A stretch of DNA of 64,000 nucleotides, taken from Saccharibacillus alkalitolerans (GTDB lineage: Bacteria; Bacillota; Bacilli; Paenibacillales; Paenibacillaceae). Both the position numbers and the translations under genes were made by a program. The stretch lies in assembly GCF_011090185.1 (NCBI RefSeq), contig NZ_JAAFGS010000007.1, forward strand, positions 62,001 through 126,000, given 5' to 3'. The notes under the pieces were generated by a model that worked only from the letters and a program-made list of their open reading frames with translations, had not been told where the DNA came from and ran no database searches. This document shows positions 33,733 to 42,778 of the stretch, in pieces (the stretch's first letter is position 1; each line of letters opens with the position of its first letter).

Positions 33733-34225
33733 CCTCCGGTTTCGTAAGGTGAATGCGTTCGGCGCCGAGTCGATGATTCATCTTTGCGGTAAAGCAGAAA
33801 AGAGTGAATCGAACGAGAAGCGCGGCCGCTGCGAAACGATCCAGCGTCCGGCGTACCGGGGTTCGTTCTGCCCGGACGGTGCCCGGTAAGACGGCGAATG
33901 GGGTAGGACGGTGCGCTGCTTGCGATTCAGCTGCGGATGAAATGTCTCAAGCCTATCAGCTGCGGCGGCATCGCGTCATGAAGTAAGTCACGTTACGAGA
34001 AGCAAACGCGATCAAAAAAGGCGATGACCCCGATAAATCCCGGTAAAGAACCGACCGGTTCGGATACTTTTTGCTAGGGAGCCACCTTCTGAGCATTCGC
34101 ACTTGCCTGGAACGAAGTTTTAATCTAAACTTTTTTCATACGGATGCGAAGCACGCGCCGCTTTGACCTCACCAGGGTCGGAGCGGCTTTTTTGCGTGTC
34201 GGCAAAAATGGAGGAGGCGGAAAGA
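33733..34225. other. Intergenic region before the nuclease-like gene
   Basis: 493 bp between divergent genes. The left part must hold the gltD promoter. The right part ends in a terminator-like hairpin at 34157-34193, listed separately. A structured leader upstream of that hairpin is possible, but no known riboswitch pattern was recognised. Confidence 0.5.
34157..34193 (+). terminator. Terminator-like hairpin just upstream of a gene
   Basis: GCCGCTTTGACCT (34157-34169) pairs with AGGGTCGGAGCGGC (34174-34187), followed by six T. It ends only 33 nt before the next ATG, so it is either an attenuator or the end of a small RNA. Confidence 0.7.
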
Positions 34226-34891
34226 ATGACGAGATTCGACACGGAGTACGAGAGATGGATGCGCGTACAGCTGGAGACGGAGAAAGGTTCGCGGCGAAAG
34301 GAAAAGCTGGAAGCGGGGCTGGGGCACGGAAGCATCGAATTTTTAAAACGCGTTTGGCTGCCGGCTTTCGGTAATTTGGATCATTTGTATGCGGAGTGGG
34401 AAGTACGCGACCTGAACGGGAAATACCGCTACATTGATTTGGCTTATCGGCCGGGTTCCGGTTCGGGCTTCGCCAAAGGAGCGATCGAAATTCAAGGTTA
34501 CGGGCCGCATGCAAGGGATCTTGACGTTCGGCGCTTTAAAGATCTATGTTGGCGGCACAGTTTGCTCGCTCTGGAGGAATGGACGCTGCTGCATATCGCT
34601 TACCCGTCGATTCATGAAGAGACGGAACGCTGCCGCCAGCTGGTGTTGGCCTTCGCCGGTAAGTGCACCGTGCTTGCTCCGGACCCGTCGGAACGGTTGT
34701 CCTGGATCGAAGCGGAAACGCTGCGTTTCGCGCGGCGCTCGCTTATTCCTTTTGCCGCGGGACAGCTGGCGGATCATCTTCGGGTCAGTCCCCAGCACGC
34801 GCGGCGGGTCCTGCATACGTTGGTAGAAAGAGGCAGCCTGGCGATCGCGAGCGGCAGATTGCGTTACCGTACTTATAAGCTGCCCGATTAA
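34226..34891 (+). CDS. Restriction-endonuclease-fold-like protein with C-terminal winged helix
   Basis: A 221-residue soluble protein. The start at 34226 has GGAGGAGG 9-12 nt upstream; in-frame codons before it lie in the terminator hairpin. Residues about 45-140 read as a DUF559/VSR-like nuclease fold: YIDLAYRP, then AIEIQGYGPHARDLDVRRFKDL and a strand-helix TLLHIAY. The D...ExQ pattern is close to but not the usual ExK. Residues about 170-221 (QLADHLRVSPQHARRVLHTLVERGSLAIASGRLRYRTYKL) form a winged helix. The family is seen as hypothetical or regulator in Paenibacillus-type genomes. Whether it cuts DNA or only binds it is unknown. Confidence 0.6.
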   Translation: MTRFDTEYERWMRVQLETEKGSRRKEKLEAGLGHGSIEFLKRVWLPAFGNLDHLYAEWEVRDLNGKYRYIDLAYRPGSGSGFAKGAIEIQGYGPHARDLDVRRFKDLCWRHSLLALEEWTLLHIAYPSIHEETERCRQLVLAFAGKCTVLAPDPSERLSWIEAETLRFARRSLIPFAAGQLADHLRVSPQHARRVLHTLVERGSLAIASGRLRYRTYKLPD

Positions 34892-34917
34892 AAAAGAAAA
34901 AAGGGTAGCGAGCGACA

Positions 34918-35002
34918 GGAGGTGGGGAGTCGGAGAGTCGCGGGGGCGAGAGATGGAGGATGGGGAGAGCGAGGAGTCGAGAAGTCGAGGAGTCGGGGGA
35001 CA
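34918..35002. repeat. Purine-rich tract with GAGTCG repeats
   Basis: About 85 bp almost wholly A and G on the plus strand, with recurring GGAGTCG and GAGTCGAG words. It directly precedes copy B of the 183-bp element. Confidence 0.7.
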
Positions 35003-35005
35003 GGC

Positions 35006-35188
35006 TAACGAACCCTTATGATGTTAAACGCCGTTAATCGGCTGTTGGAAAAAAATAACGAACTCTGGTAACGCTATTTCTTGGAAAACCGGCTCTGAAT
35101 AGTAAATACGGAGCGATTAGCGTGATCTGGATTCTTTAGAATATGAAAATGCTTCGATTCATCCTCTTAGCGTGATGAGGGTTCGTTA
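35006..35188. repeat. 183-bp intergenic element, copy B (four 23-nt units)
   Basis: Direct units at 35006 (diverged end) and 35056 (TAACGAACTCTGGTAACGC...), inverted units at 35116-35138 and 35166-35188. Unit starts are 50, 60 and 50 nt apart, the same register and total length as copy A. It lies in the 751-bp gap before the GH51 gene. After it, 35189-35560 is GC-rich low-complexity DNA with no gene recognised, then an AT-rich stretch (35575-35630) that probably holds the GH51 promoter. Confidence 0.8.
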
Positions 35189-35642
35189 GGACTGGGTGTC
35201 CCTCCCGCCGCCGCCGCATGCTGCTGGCTGTCGGCCTTACCGCAAAGCCCTTGCGGCTCTGCGGCTTCCTTGGGGCTCTGCAGCCCTGCGGCGGCCCCAG
35301 CGACACCTGGCTCTTCGGCTTCCTTACGGCCCCCAGCCCTGCCGTCGGTTTTCAAGCGCCTTAAAGCAGCGTCGAGTCTACGGCTCTGCGGCCCCTGCCG
35401 GCTCTCCTAAACCTGCGCCCCATCCGGCTTCCCCAATTGCTCCGCTACGCCCTTCCCCAAATCGATGCGCTCTTGCCGCCCCGCGATCAGACTGCCGCGT
35501 TCAATTTTGGCGTCAATTTTTGCTCAGACGCTTGAACTTGTACGTACAATACGTTACGATTAAGCAAACGCATCTAATTACATTATTGATTAACATTTAT
35601 ATTAATTTAATTAAGAAATTTATTAAGAACAGGAGCATGAAT

Positions 35643-38600
35643 ATGACTTCATTTCAGGATCGGTTAATCGTACAGTATAAGTTCGACGAAGCGGAAGCGG
35701 TCGGACGCGACAGTTCGGGACACGGACGCGACGCTTCGGCGGCGGGCAGCGCGCTCCCGGCCGTATCGGAGATCGACGGCAGACCTGCCGTGACGTTCGG
35801 CGGCGGACGCAACGGCACGTCGTATCTGGAACTGCCTTCGGATCTGCTGCAAAATGTAAGCGATAACAGCGGCGTGACCGTGGCGGCCTGGGTGCGCTTT
35901 GACGCCGGAACGAGCAACTGGGAGCGTATCTGCGACTTCGGCAGCAGCGAAGGCGGGCCTTCCCTCTTCCTGACCCGCGCGATGCGCGGCACTTTGTCGG
36001 CGGGCGGCGATCTGGTCGCCGATCCGGGACGCGGATTCGTGCGCGGCGAATGGATGCATGTCGCCATGAGCGTCATCGGAACCGAAGGCGGGACGCTGAG
36101 CAGCGCGGGCCCGATCGTGTACGTCAACGGCGAAGCGGCCGCCGACGGCTCGATCAGCCAGACGTCGAGCGGCAACTATGCGCAGCTGCGCCGCTGGTTC
36201 GAGACGTTCGCGGACGAGAGCAGCTATACCCGCAACTATATCGGCCGTTCGCAGTACGCGGCGGACGACGACTTCGCCGGTTCGATCTCCGACTTCCGCG
36301 TCTATGCGGCGGGCTTGTCGGCCGACGAAGTAATCGAAGTGATGTGCGAGTCGCTGACGGAAGAAGAAGTCGTGCGCCTGGCGGCGGATAAATATCTGTC
36401 GTTCCCGACGGATATCTTGACGAGCGATATCACCCTGCCGCAGTCGCTGATGGGCGGCAAAGTGGCGGTGGAATGGTCGTCGAACCGTCCGGAAGCCGTC
36501 ACGCCCGAAGGCCGCGTATGGCCGAACGGCGATTCTTCCAAGCAGCGGCCTCTGGCCGCGACGCTGACCGCCACGCTGAAGGTCGGAACAAGCACGGCGC
36601 AGCGCAGCTTCGACGTGTCCGTCCTGCCGCCGGAGCTCCCTCCTTACACGCTGACGATTCACGGCGGCGAAGGACTCGAAGGCGTGATCGACGTCAGCGA
36701 AGTGATGTACGGACTCTTTTACGAAGACATCAACAACGCGGCGGACGGCGGCATCTACGCGGAAATGGTGCAGAACCGTTCGTTCGAAGCGTTCGAATTC
36801 GATACGTATTCCCACGCTTCCGGCGAATGCGGATGCTCGACGGGGCGCAACCGTCAGCCGCTGCTGTGGTGGTACGGCGACATCGACAAGATGACGCCGC
36901 AGCATACGGATACGCTGGGCCAGTTCCTCGGATCGAACGATCCGGACGTGAACGGCTATTACGTCACGGTGGCGGACGGCGCGACGATCTATAACCGCGG
37001 CTTCAACGATACGAACGGCGGATACGCGATGAATATCCGTAAGGGCGCGAAATACGACTTCACCGTCTGGGCCAAAGCGGAGCGCGACGGCCGTATCACG
37101 CTGCAGCTGCAGGATCCGGACGGCGAAGCGGCGAGCGACGTCGTGACGTTCAAGGTCGAAGGCGGCGGCACGTGGAAAAAGTACGGCGTTCCGTATCCGG
37201 CGGACGGCAGCGTATCGTCGACGCTCGTGCTCGCCGGCTCGAAGGACGTGCTCGGCCAGCTTGCGCTGACGTTCGAAGGCGAGATCTCCATCGAATTGGT
37301 GTCGCTTACGCCGCAGGACGTCTGGGGCGCGGGCGAAGAGGCAGGCTCGCCTTCGGCGCGCGCCAACTATCTCGGCAATCCGAATTACCGGCTGCGCCGC
37401 GATCTGGTCGAAGCGCTGGCCGGACTGCATCCGAAGTTCCTGCGTTTCCCGGGCGGCTGCATCTCGGAAGGCTCGTTCATTTGGGACAACGTCTATGACT
37501 GGAAAGATTCCGTCGACGCTATCGAGCTGCGCAAAGAGAACTTCAACGTCTGGGGCTATATGATGACGATGGGCCTCGGCTACATGGAATACTTCCAGCT
37601 GGCCGAAGACCTGAACGCGACTCCGCTGCCGGTCATGGCGTGCGGCGTGCTGTGCCAAGCCCGTTCCGACTACGCCCACCCGGCCGGCGGCGAGCTGCGC
37701 GACTACTATATCAAGAACTTCACGGATCTGATCGACTTCGCGATCAGCACCGATTTCGAGGGCAGCGAATGGGCCGCCATGCGCCGGAAAATGGGCCGCG
37801 AAGCGCCGTTCGACCTCCGCTATCTGGGCGTGGGCAACGAGAACTGGGGCACGGAATTTTTCGCCAACTTCGAAGTGTTCAAGGCGCGGATCGACGAGTA
37901 TATGGAGAAGCATTATCCGGAGCACGAGCTGCACATCATCTCCACCGTGGGCGCGCAGGCGGACGACGACGCGTACCAGCAGGGTTGGAAGTTCCTGAGC
38001 GGCGGCATGGAAGGATCGGCGGACGTGGCGTTCGCGGACCGCGACAAAGTCATCGAAGAACATGTGACCTGGTACGCCAAGCAGCCGAACTATATGGACA
38101 CGATCGCGGACGAACACTACTACCGGTCGAACGATTATCTGCTGAACAACGCCGACCGCTACAACTATTATTACCGGGCGTATAACGCGGACGGCAGCAT
38201 GAACTGGCGCGAGACGTCGAAGGTGTTCGTCGGCGAATACGCGTCCACGGACAAAAACACGCTGGCGGGCGCGGTGGCCGAAGCGGCGGTAATGACCGGT
38301 TTCGAGAAAAATGCCGATGTCGTGCGCCTGGCCGCCTACGCGCCGCTGTTCAACAAAGTGCTGACCGACGGGACTTACCGCTGGACCCCGGACTGCATCT
38401 GGTTCGACGACGAGACGGTCTGGTTCACGCCGAACTATTACGTGCAGCAGATGTACGCGAAATACCTGGGCGACAAAGTGCTGCCGACCTCGTTCTCCAC
38501 GTACCGCGGCGGCAAGCCGGTGGACCTGATTCCGCGCGGAGGCATCGAGATCGCGGCAGGAAACGCGGAAGTGACCGTGAAGAGCGTCAAAGTCACGTCC

Positions 38601-39449
38601 AACAAGGACGGAAGCGTGCTGCTGGACTGCGATTTCGCTTCGGCTTCGGAGCTTGATCCGATCTGGCAGGTCATTCCGGGCTCGGCGGGGCATACGCTGG
38701 AAGCGGGCCGCGGCCTTGTGCTGGCGCCGCAGAGCGCCGGCCTGAACGGGCTGTATCTCTTGAACGACGAATGGAGCGATTATAAAGTCGAAGTCGCCGC
38801 GTCCAAGACGTCCGGCGAAGACGGGTTCTATGTCGGCGTCGGTCTGACCGATATCTCGCCGGACAAAAAGGACGTGCTGGAATACGCGATCGGGTACGGC
38901 GGTTCCGCTACGGGCGTCAAAGTCTTCAAGCGCGGCGTGGAAGGCTACACGCTCGGCGATTACTCGTCCAGCACGGCGGCCGGCAACCTGCGCGCGGCCA
39001 GCCACGAGCCGCTCGAAGACGGCCGCGAATACGTCATTACGGTCGATTTCGGCGGCGAGAGCGGGAAGAATCTGATCTGCTCGTACGCTTCCGGCGGTTG
39101 GAGCAGCAAAGTGCTGGATTACAAGCTGGAAGCTTATAACCGCGACGTATTCCACTCCGTGACGGCGGACGGCAAGCGCGTCTACGTCAAGCTGGTCAAC
39201 GCCGACGGCGTGGAGAAAAATACGCGTCTGAACCTGGACGGGCTGAACGTCTCGGCCGACGCCAAGTTGGTCACGCTGACGGGCGAATCTTCGCTGCTGC
39301 ACGTGCCGAACGTGAACAAGAAAAACGCGGAGCAGGTCGTTCCGGTCGAAGGCGGATTTACGCTGGAAGACGGGGAAACGGGCCGCACCGCGGTGCTGAA
39401 GCTGCCGGCGAACTCGGTAAGCGTGGTCGTGCTGGATCGGATCGGCTAG
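35643..39449 (+). CDS. GH51 alpha-L-arabinofuranosidase with LamG and Ig-like modules
   Basis: A 1268-residue glycoside hydrolase. The ATG at 35643 is chosen because AGGAG stands seven nt upstream; the frame is open far upstream but that DNA is not coding-like. Order: LamG lectin domain (about 1-165), atrophied Ig-like domain (about 175-265), GH51 catalytic domain (about 270-960) with YGLFYEDINNAADGG, LRFPGGC, acid/base Glu in GNENWG (near 732) and nucleophile Glu in VFVGEYAS (near 865), a further laminin-like beta-sandwich (about 980-1160), and the GH51 C-terminal strand region. GH51 enzymes remove arabinose from arabinan or arabinoxylan pieces. There is no signal peptide in spite of the binding modules. 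It works with the GH43 lipoprotein at 44.7 kb by inference. Confidence 0.85.
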   Translation: MTSFQDRLIVQYKFDEAEAVGRDSSGHGRDASAAGSALPAVSEIDGRPAVTFGGGRNGTSYLELPSDLLQNVSDNSGVTVAAWVRFDAGTSNWERICDFGSSEGGPSLFLTRAMRGTLSAGGDLVADPGRGFVRGEWMHVAMSVIGTEGGTLSSAGPIVYVNGEAAADGSISQTSSGNYAQLRRWFETFADESSYTRNYIGRSQYAADDDFAGSISDFRVYAAGLSADEVIEVMCESLTEEEVVRLAADKYLSFPTDILTSDITLPQSLMGGKVAVEWSSNRPEAVTPEGRVWPNGDSSKQRPLAATLTATLKVGTSTAQRSFDVSVLPPELPPYTLTIHGGEGLEGVIDVSEVMYGLFYEDINNAADGGIYAEMVQNRSFEAFEFDTYSHASGECGCSTGRNRQPLLWWYGDIDKMTPQHTDTLGQFLGSNDPDVNGYYVTVADGATIYNRGFNDTNGGYAMNIRKGAKYDFTVWAKAERDGRITLQLQDPDGEAASDVVTFKVEGGGTWKKYGVPYPADGSVSSTLVLAGSKDVLGQLALTFEGEISIELVSLTPQDVWGAGEEAGSPSARANYLGNPNYRLRRDLVEALAGLHPKFLRFPGGCISEGSFIWDNVYDWKDSVDAIELRKENFNVWGYMMTMGLGYMEYFQLAEDLNATPLPVMACGVLCQARSDYAHPAGGELRDYYIKNFTDLIDFAISTDFEGSEWAAMRRKMGREAPFDLRYLGVGNENWGTEFFANFEVFKARIDEYMEKHYPEHELHIISTVGAQADDDAYQQGWKFLSGGMEGSADVAFADRDKVIEEHVTWYAKQPNYMDTIADEHYYRSNDYLLNNADRYNYYYRAYNADGSMNWRETSKVFVGEYASTDKNTLAGAVAEAAVMTGFEKNADVVRLAAYAPLFNKVLTDGTYRWTPDCIWFDDETVWFTPNYYVQQMYAKYLGDKVLPTSFSTYRGGKPVDLIPRGGIEIAAGNAEVTVKSVKVTSNKDGSVLLDCDFASASELDPIWQVIPGSAGHTLEAGRGLVLAPQSAGLNGLYLLNDEWSDYKVEVAASKTSGEDGFYVGVGLTDISPDKKDVLEYAIGYGGSATGVKVFKRGVEGYTLGDYSSSTAAGNLRAASHEPLEDGREYVITVDFGGESGKNLICSYASGGWSSKVLDYKLEAYNRDVFHSVTADGKRVYVKLVNADGVEKNTRLNLDGLNVSADAKLVTLTGESSLLHVPNVNKKNAEQVVPVEGGFTLEDGETGRTAVLKLPANSVSVVVLDRIG

Positions 39450-39529
39450 CCGCTTGCCTCCCCGGAATGCCGCGGCCCGGCGATTTCGCTTCGCCGCGCA
39501 GCGCGGCCCCGCGAAAAGAAACAATAGCG

Positions 39530-39577
39530 AAAAAGGACGGAAACGCGGCCTCGATGCCGCTTTCCGTCCTTTTTTTC
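39530..39577. terminator. Bidirectional terminator after GH51
   Basis: AAAAGGACGGAAACGCGGC (39531-39549) pairs with 39555-39573 and is followed by seven T. It lies between the convergent GH51 and M50-like genes. Confidence 0.85.
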
Positions 39578-39727
39578 GCGCGCCTGCCGGCAGTATAAGG
39601 ATGTCGCGGGCCGCGGCCGTTTCGAGCGGCTGCACTCGCGCTGCGCGTCTGCGCCCGGGCAAAACGTCTCCTCGCCTGGGGCTTCGTAAGGCAGGTCCGC
39701 CGCTCGGCGTGTCGGTTCGATGCGGAC

Positions 39728-40459
39728 TTACCGCTCGGAATTTCGATCCGGCGGGCCTTGCCGGCCGGGGCCGCGCTTGGTCCGCCCGCTCCGCTCCGAC
39801 TGTCCGGAATCGCGGGAGCGCGGCCTTCTCGATCCCAGACGAACCGACCGCAGGAGCCGCTCGCTTCGCTCTTTTTTTCGTTTCAGCACGGGGTCTTTCT
39901 CCTCGTTCTCCCGGTAAGCTTCCATCTCCTGAAGGTAATGTTCCTCGCTCTCGCTCGTGGAGGGAAGAAACGGTTCGTGGTTGTAGCCGGTCCGCCGGCC
40001 GTAGCGCAGCATCTCGTAAATGATCATGCCGTTGTTGGGCTTGCCGTTTGTCGTCCGCATGGGTACGATATCGAACAGCGCGTAATAAAACGCATAGAAA
40101 ACGAGCCGGTCCCAAAACGTGGGCTGCCATGTGAGTACGCCGTTCGCCAGCAGGGCGTTCACGATGAAGGCGAGCGCCAGATTGACGAGAATCGGGCCCG
40201 CGTACAGACAGACGTAGGCGGCGCGGTTCTCGCGCTTGATCTCGTCGTAGGAAAACCAGCTGTACAGATGATAGTAGCGGCGCACGTCGACGATGCCCAG
40301 CTTGAACAGACGCGGCCCGGAACCGAGCGTGATCCTCGGATTGCGCACGCCGAAGAGAAGACTGCCGAGCAGGTACCCCGATTCCCGCAAAAAAACGACG
40401 ACCGGCAAAATGATGAACGCCGAGATGAGCAGCGAGACGAAATCGGACAATTGGAACAT
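39728..40459 (-). CDS. M50 site-2-protease-like protein without the zinc motif
   Basis: A 243-residue membrane protein. The first helix and following strand read VVFLRESGYLLGSLLFGVRNPRITLGSGPRLF, which lines up with the M50 pattern (HExGHxxGAKLFGV...P....G.GP.L) except that HExxH is RESGY, so two zinc-binding His are missing. The later YALFDIVPMRTTNGKPNNGM matches the site where active members have NLLP..PLDGG. It is therefore a likely non-catalytic relative. The C-terminal 70 residues are strongly basic (RRPRSRDSGQSERSGRTKRG). The start is at 40459 with AAGGGGAAG upstream; the longer frame has no site. Role unknown. Confidence 0.65.
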   Translation of the reverse strand: MFQLSDFVSLLISAFIILPVVVFLRESGYLLGSLLFGVRNPRITLGSGPRLFKLGIVDVRRYYHLYSWFSYDEIKRENRAAYVCLYAGPILVNLALAFIVNALLANGVLTWQPTFWDRLVFYAFYYALFDIVPMRTTNGKPNNGMIIYEMLRYGRRTGYNHEPFLPSTSESEEHYLQEMEAYRENEEKDPVLKRKKERSERLLRSVRLGSRRPRSRDSGQSERSGRTKRGPGRQGPPDRNSER

Positions 40460-40613
40460 GAAGCTTCCCCTTTCCCGAAAAAGATGCTTGGACAAGCGCA
40501 CATAAGATGTCAGTACCCGTTCGGGAGGAGGGTGAATAGGAAGAAACTGTGCAACCGGGGTCAAACGCGCGTTCGGCGCCTGATGTAACCTGAAGAAGAA
40601 AGGGGAGAGCATG

Positions 40614-41555
40614 ATGCGCGAATACGAATGGAACGAGAGGGTGCAGGAGATGATCGGCTGGGTGGAGCGCCATATCGGGGAGCCTTCCTCCCTGAGCAGC
40701 ATGTCCGAGCAGCTCGGCTATTCGCCGTTTTACTGCACGCGGCATTTTCACCGGCTGACGGGCATGACGCTGCGGGATTACGTGCGGCTGCGGCGGATCA
40801 GCCTGGCGGCGCTCGAACTGCGCGACACGGAGAAACGGGTGCTCGACATCGCGGTCGAATACGGCTTTTCTTCGCATGAAGCCATGACGCGGGCGTTCCG
40901 GCGGACGTTCGGCGTCACGCCGCAGGAATACCGCCGGGAGCCGCGTCCTATCCCGCTGACGGTTCGCGCGGAGGTGTTTTCCCCTTATCACTACGGGCTG
41001 AAGGAGCGAAACGAAATGGGCGAAAAAGGTTCGAGGCAGGCGGAGATCCGAACGGAATTCATCCCGGCGCACCGATTTATCGGGATCTGGGACGAAGAGG
41101 CGCGAAACTACGGCGACTTCTGGCAGAGGGGACACGACTGCGACGAGGTAAGCGGCACGATCGAAAGTCTGTCGAACGAGACGCTGGAAGGGCAGATCGG
41201 GCACACGGCGGGCTGGACGCAGGCGGGCGGACCGGATCGTCCGGACGGGCCGAGAGGCTATCTGTACGGCATTCCGGTTCCCGCCGATTACGAAGGAGCG
41301 GTGCCGGAAGGGATGGAGCTGCGCGATGTGCCGGCTTCGGAGTATCTGGTCTTTTTCCATCCGCCGTACGACTACTTGAAGGAAAACGGCGAAGTGCAGC
41401 GGACGGTGGAGGAGGCGGCGTGGAACTGCGATCCGGCGCCGCTCGGATACTCCTGGAACGACGAAGCCGGCCTGCAGAATTACCAGCGGCACTTCCCGGA
41501 AGGATACGGGTACGCGGTGCTGCGGCCGGTGAAAAAAGAGTCCGGTCAAAGCTGA
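40614..41555 (+). CDS. AraC-family regulator with GyrI-like effector domain
   Basis: A 313-residue regulator. The N-terminal AraC HTH pair (about 5-105; LSSMSEQLGYSPFYCTRHFHRLTGMTLRDYVRLRR, then VLDIAVEYGFSSHEAMTRAFRRTFGVTPQEYR) is followed by a GyrI/SOUL-like small-molecule-binding domain (about 140-305; QAEIRTEFIPAHRFIGI..., EYLVFFHP). SoxS/Rob-like regulators with this layout sense drugs or lipophilic compounds. The start is at one of two adjacent ATG codons; the second has the better distance to AGGGGAG. It is divergent from the M50-like gene, with which it may share control. Confidence 0.85.
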   Translation: MREYEWNERVQEMIGWVERHIGEPSSLSSMSEQLGYSPFYCTRHFHRLTGMTLRDYVRLRRISLAALELRDTEKRVLDIAVEYGFSSHEAMTRAFRRTFGVTPQEYRREPRPIPLTVRAEVFSPYHYGLKERNEMGEKGSRQAEIRTEFIPAHRFIGIWDEEARNYGDFWQRGHDCDEVSGTIESLSNETLEGQIGHTAGWTQAGGPDRPDGPRGYLYGIPVPADYEGAVPEGMELRDVPASEYLVFFHPPYDYLKENGEVQRTVEEAAWNCDPAPLGYSWNDEAGLQNYQRHFPEGYGYAVLRPVKKESGQS

Positions 41556-41613
41556 CGCAAGCTGATTTGCCGGACGGGAGCGCATTGTCCGATCGGAAGC
41601 GGATTTGACCGAA

Positions 41614-41681
41614 AAACCAAAAAAATGCTGCGAATATTCATCAAGGAAAAACGATGAAATTCCGCAGCATTTTTTGGTTTC
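41614..41681. terminator. Bidirectional terminator
   Basis: AAACCAAAAAAATGCTGCG (41614-41632) pairs with 41662-41680; each arm gives a T-rich tail. It lies between the convergent AraC and GT2 genes. Confidence 0.85.
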
Positions 41682-41719
41682 CGAAGCCGATTATGCTCCG
41701 GTGCCCTGCCCGCCGCCGG

Positions 41720-42757
41720 TCAAGCTTTCCGCGCCGCTCCGCCGGCGGCTCCGGCGACCTCGAGAGAGCCGGGAGCCCGCCCGGAGGCGCCGACGCTTAC
41801 GAGCCCGCCGTCCGCGACTCCGAGCGTCCGCTCCACGATGAATTTCGGCCGTCTTTTCGTTTCCAGATACGTCTTGCCGATGTACTCGCCGATTACGCCG
41901 ATCCCCAGCAGCTGCAGCCCGCCGATCGCCCAGACGGAGATGGCGATCGTCGTCCAGCCCGGAACGGTATGTCCCGTGAAGTGCACGGACAGGAAGTAGC
42001 CCAGCATGATCAGGCTGACGGCGAAGATGAAGAAGCCGAGCGCCGAGATCATGCGGATCGGCTTGATGCTGAACGACGTGATGCCCTGCAGGGCGAAGGC
42101 GAGCATCTTTTTGAGCGGATATTTGGATTCGCCCGCGAACCGCTCGCTGCGTTCGTATTCGACGATCGCCGACGGATAGCCGATGAGCGGCACGATGCCC
42201 CGCAGGAACAGGTTCGCTTCCCCGAATTCGGCCAGTCCGTCCAGCGCGCGGCGGCTCATCAGCCGGTAATCCGCATGGTTGTAGACCAGTTCCGCGCCCA
42301 TCATGCTCATCAGCCGGTAGAAGCCTTGGGCGGTGGCGCGCTTGAAGAAGGTATCTTTTTCCCGGGCCTTCCGCACGCCGTATACGATGTCGAAGCCCTG
42401 ACGGTATTTGTCCACGAATTCGTCGATCGCCCCGATGTCGTCCTGAAGATCGGCGTCGAGCGAGATGACGACGTCGGCATGCTCTTTGACCGTCAGCAGG
42501 CCGGCCAGCAGCGCGTTCTGATGCCCGCGGTTGCGGGCCAGATTAATGCCGGCAAACAGCGGATCGGCGCGATGCAGTTCCTCGATCAGCGTCCAGGTGC
42601 GGTCGCGCGAGCCGTCGTTGACGAATACGACCCGGCTGTCTTCCGCGATCAGGCGGCGGGCGATCAGGGCGTTCATTTTGCTCCGCAGGCGCGCGGCCGT
42701 CTCGCCGATCACTTCTTCTTCGTTGTAGCAGGGGATGACCAAATACAGCTTATCCAT
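41720..42757 (-). CDS. GtrB/CsbB-like family 2 glycosyltransferase
   Basis: A 345-residue GT2 enzyme that charges undecaprenyl phosphate with a sugar at the inner membrane face. Visible: VIPCYNEEEVIG, VNDGSRDRTW, DADLQDD near 120, and two C-terminal membrane segments (about 235-260, 270-295) ending in LGVIGEYIGKTYLE-type sequence, as in GtrB, CsbB and YkcC. The last 35 residues are Ala/Gly-rich and unlike the family. It lies 21 nt after a polytopic GT-C-type protein on the same strand; in such pairs the second protein moves the sugar from the lipid carrier to a cell-surface polymer such as teichoic acid. The acceptor is inferred. Confidence 0.85.
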   Translation of the reverse strand: MDKLYLVIPCYNEEEVIGETAARLRSKMNALIARRLIAEDSRVVFVNDGSRDRTWTLIEELHRADPLFAGINLARNRGHQNALLAGLLTVKEHADVVISLDADLQDDIGAIDEFVDKYRQGFDIVYGVRKAREKDTFFKRATAQGFYRLMSMMGAELVYNHADYRLMSRRALDGLAEFGEANLFLRGIVPLIGYPSAIVEYERSERFAGESKYPLKKMLAFALQGITSFSIKPIRMISALGFFIFAVSLIMLGYFLSVHFTGHTVPGWTTIAISVWAIGGLQLLGIGVIGEYIGKTYLETKRRPKFIVERTLGVADGGLVSVGASGRAPGSLEVAGAAGGAARKA

Positions 42758-42778
42758 GCTTTTTCCCTCCCGGACCGA

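Noticed and set aside
35196-35642. Upstream extension of the GH51 reading frame
   Set aside because: It is Pro/Arg/Ala-rich, passes through non-coding AT-rich DNA, and lacks a ribosome binding site; ATG 35643 has one.
35664-41585. A 1973-codon open frame on the minus strand across GH51, the M50-like gene and the AraC gene
   Set aside because: It is antisense to well-recognised proteins, shows no domain, is rich in Arg/His/Val as expected for the complement of GC-rich codons, and has no ribosome binding site.
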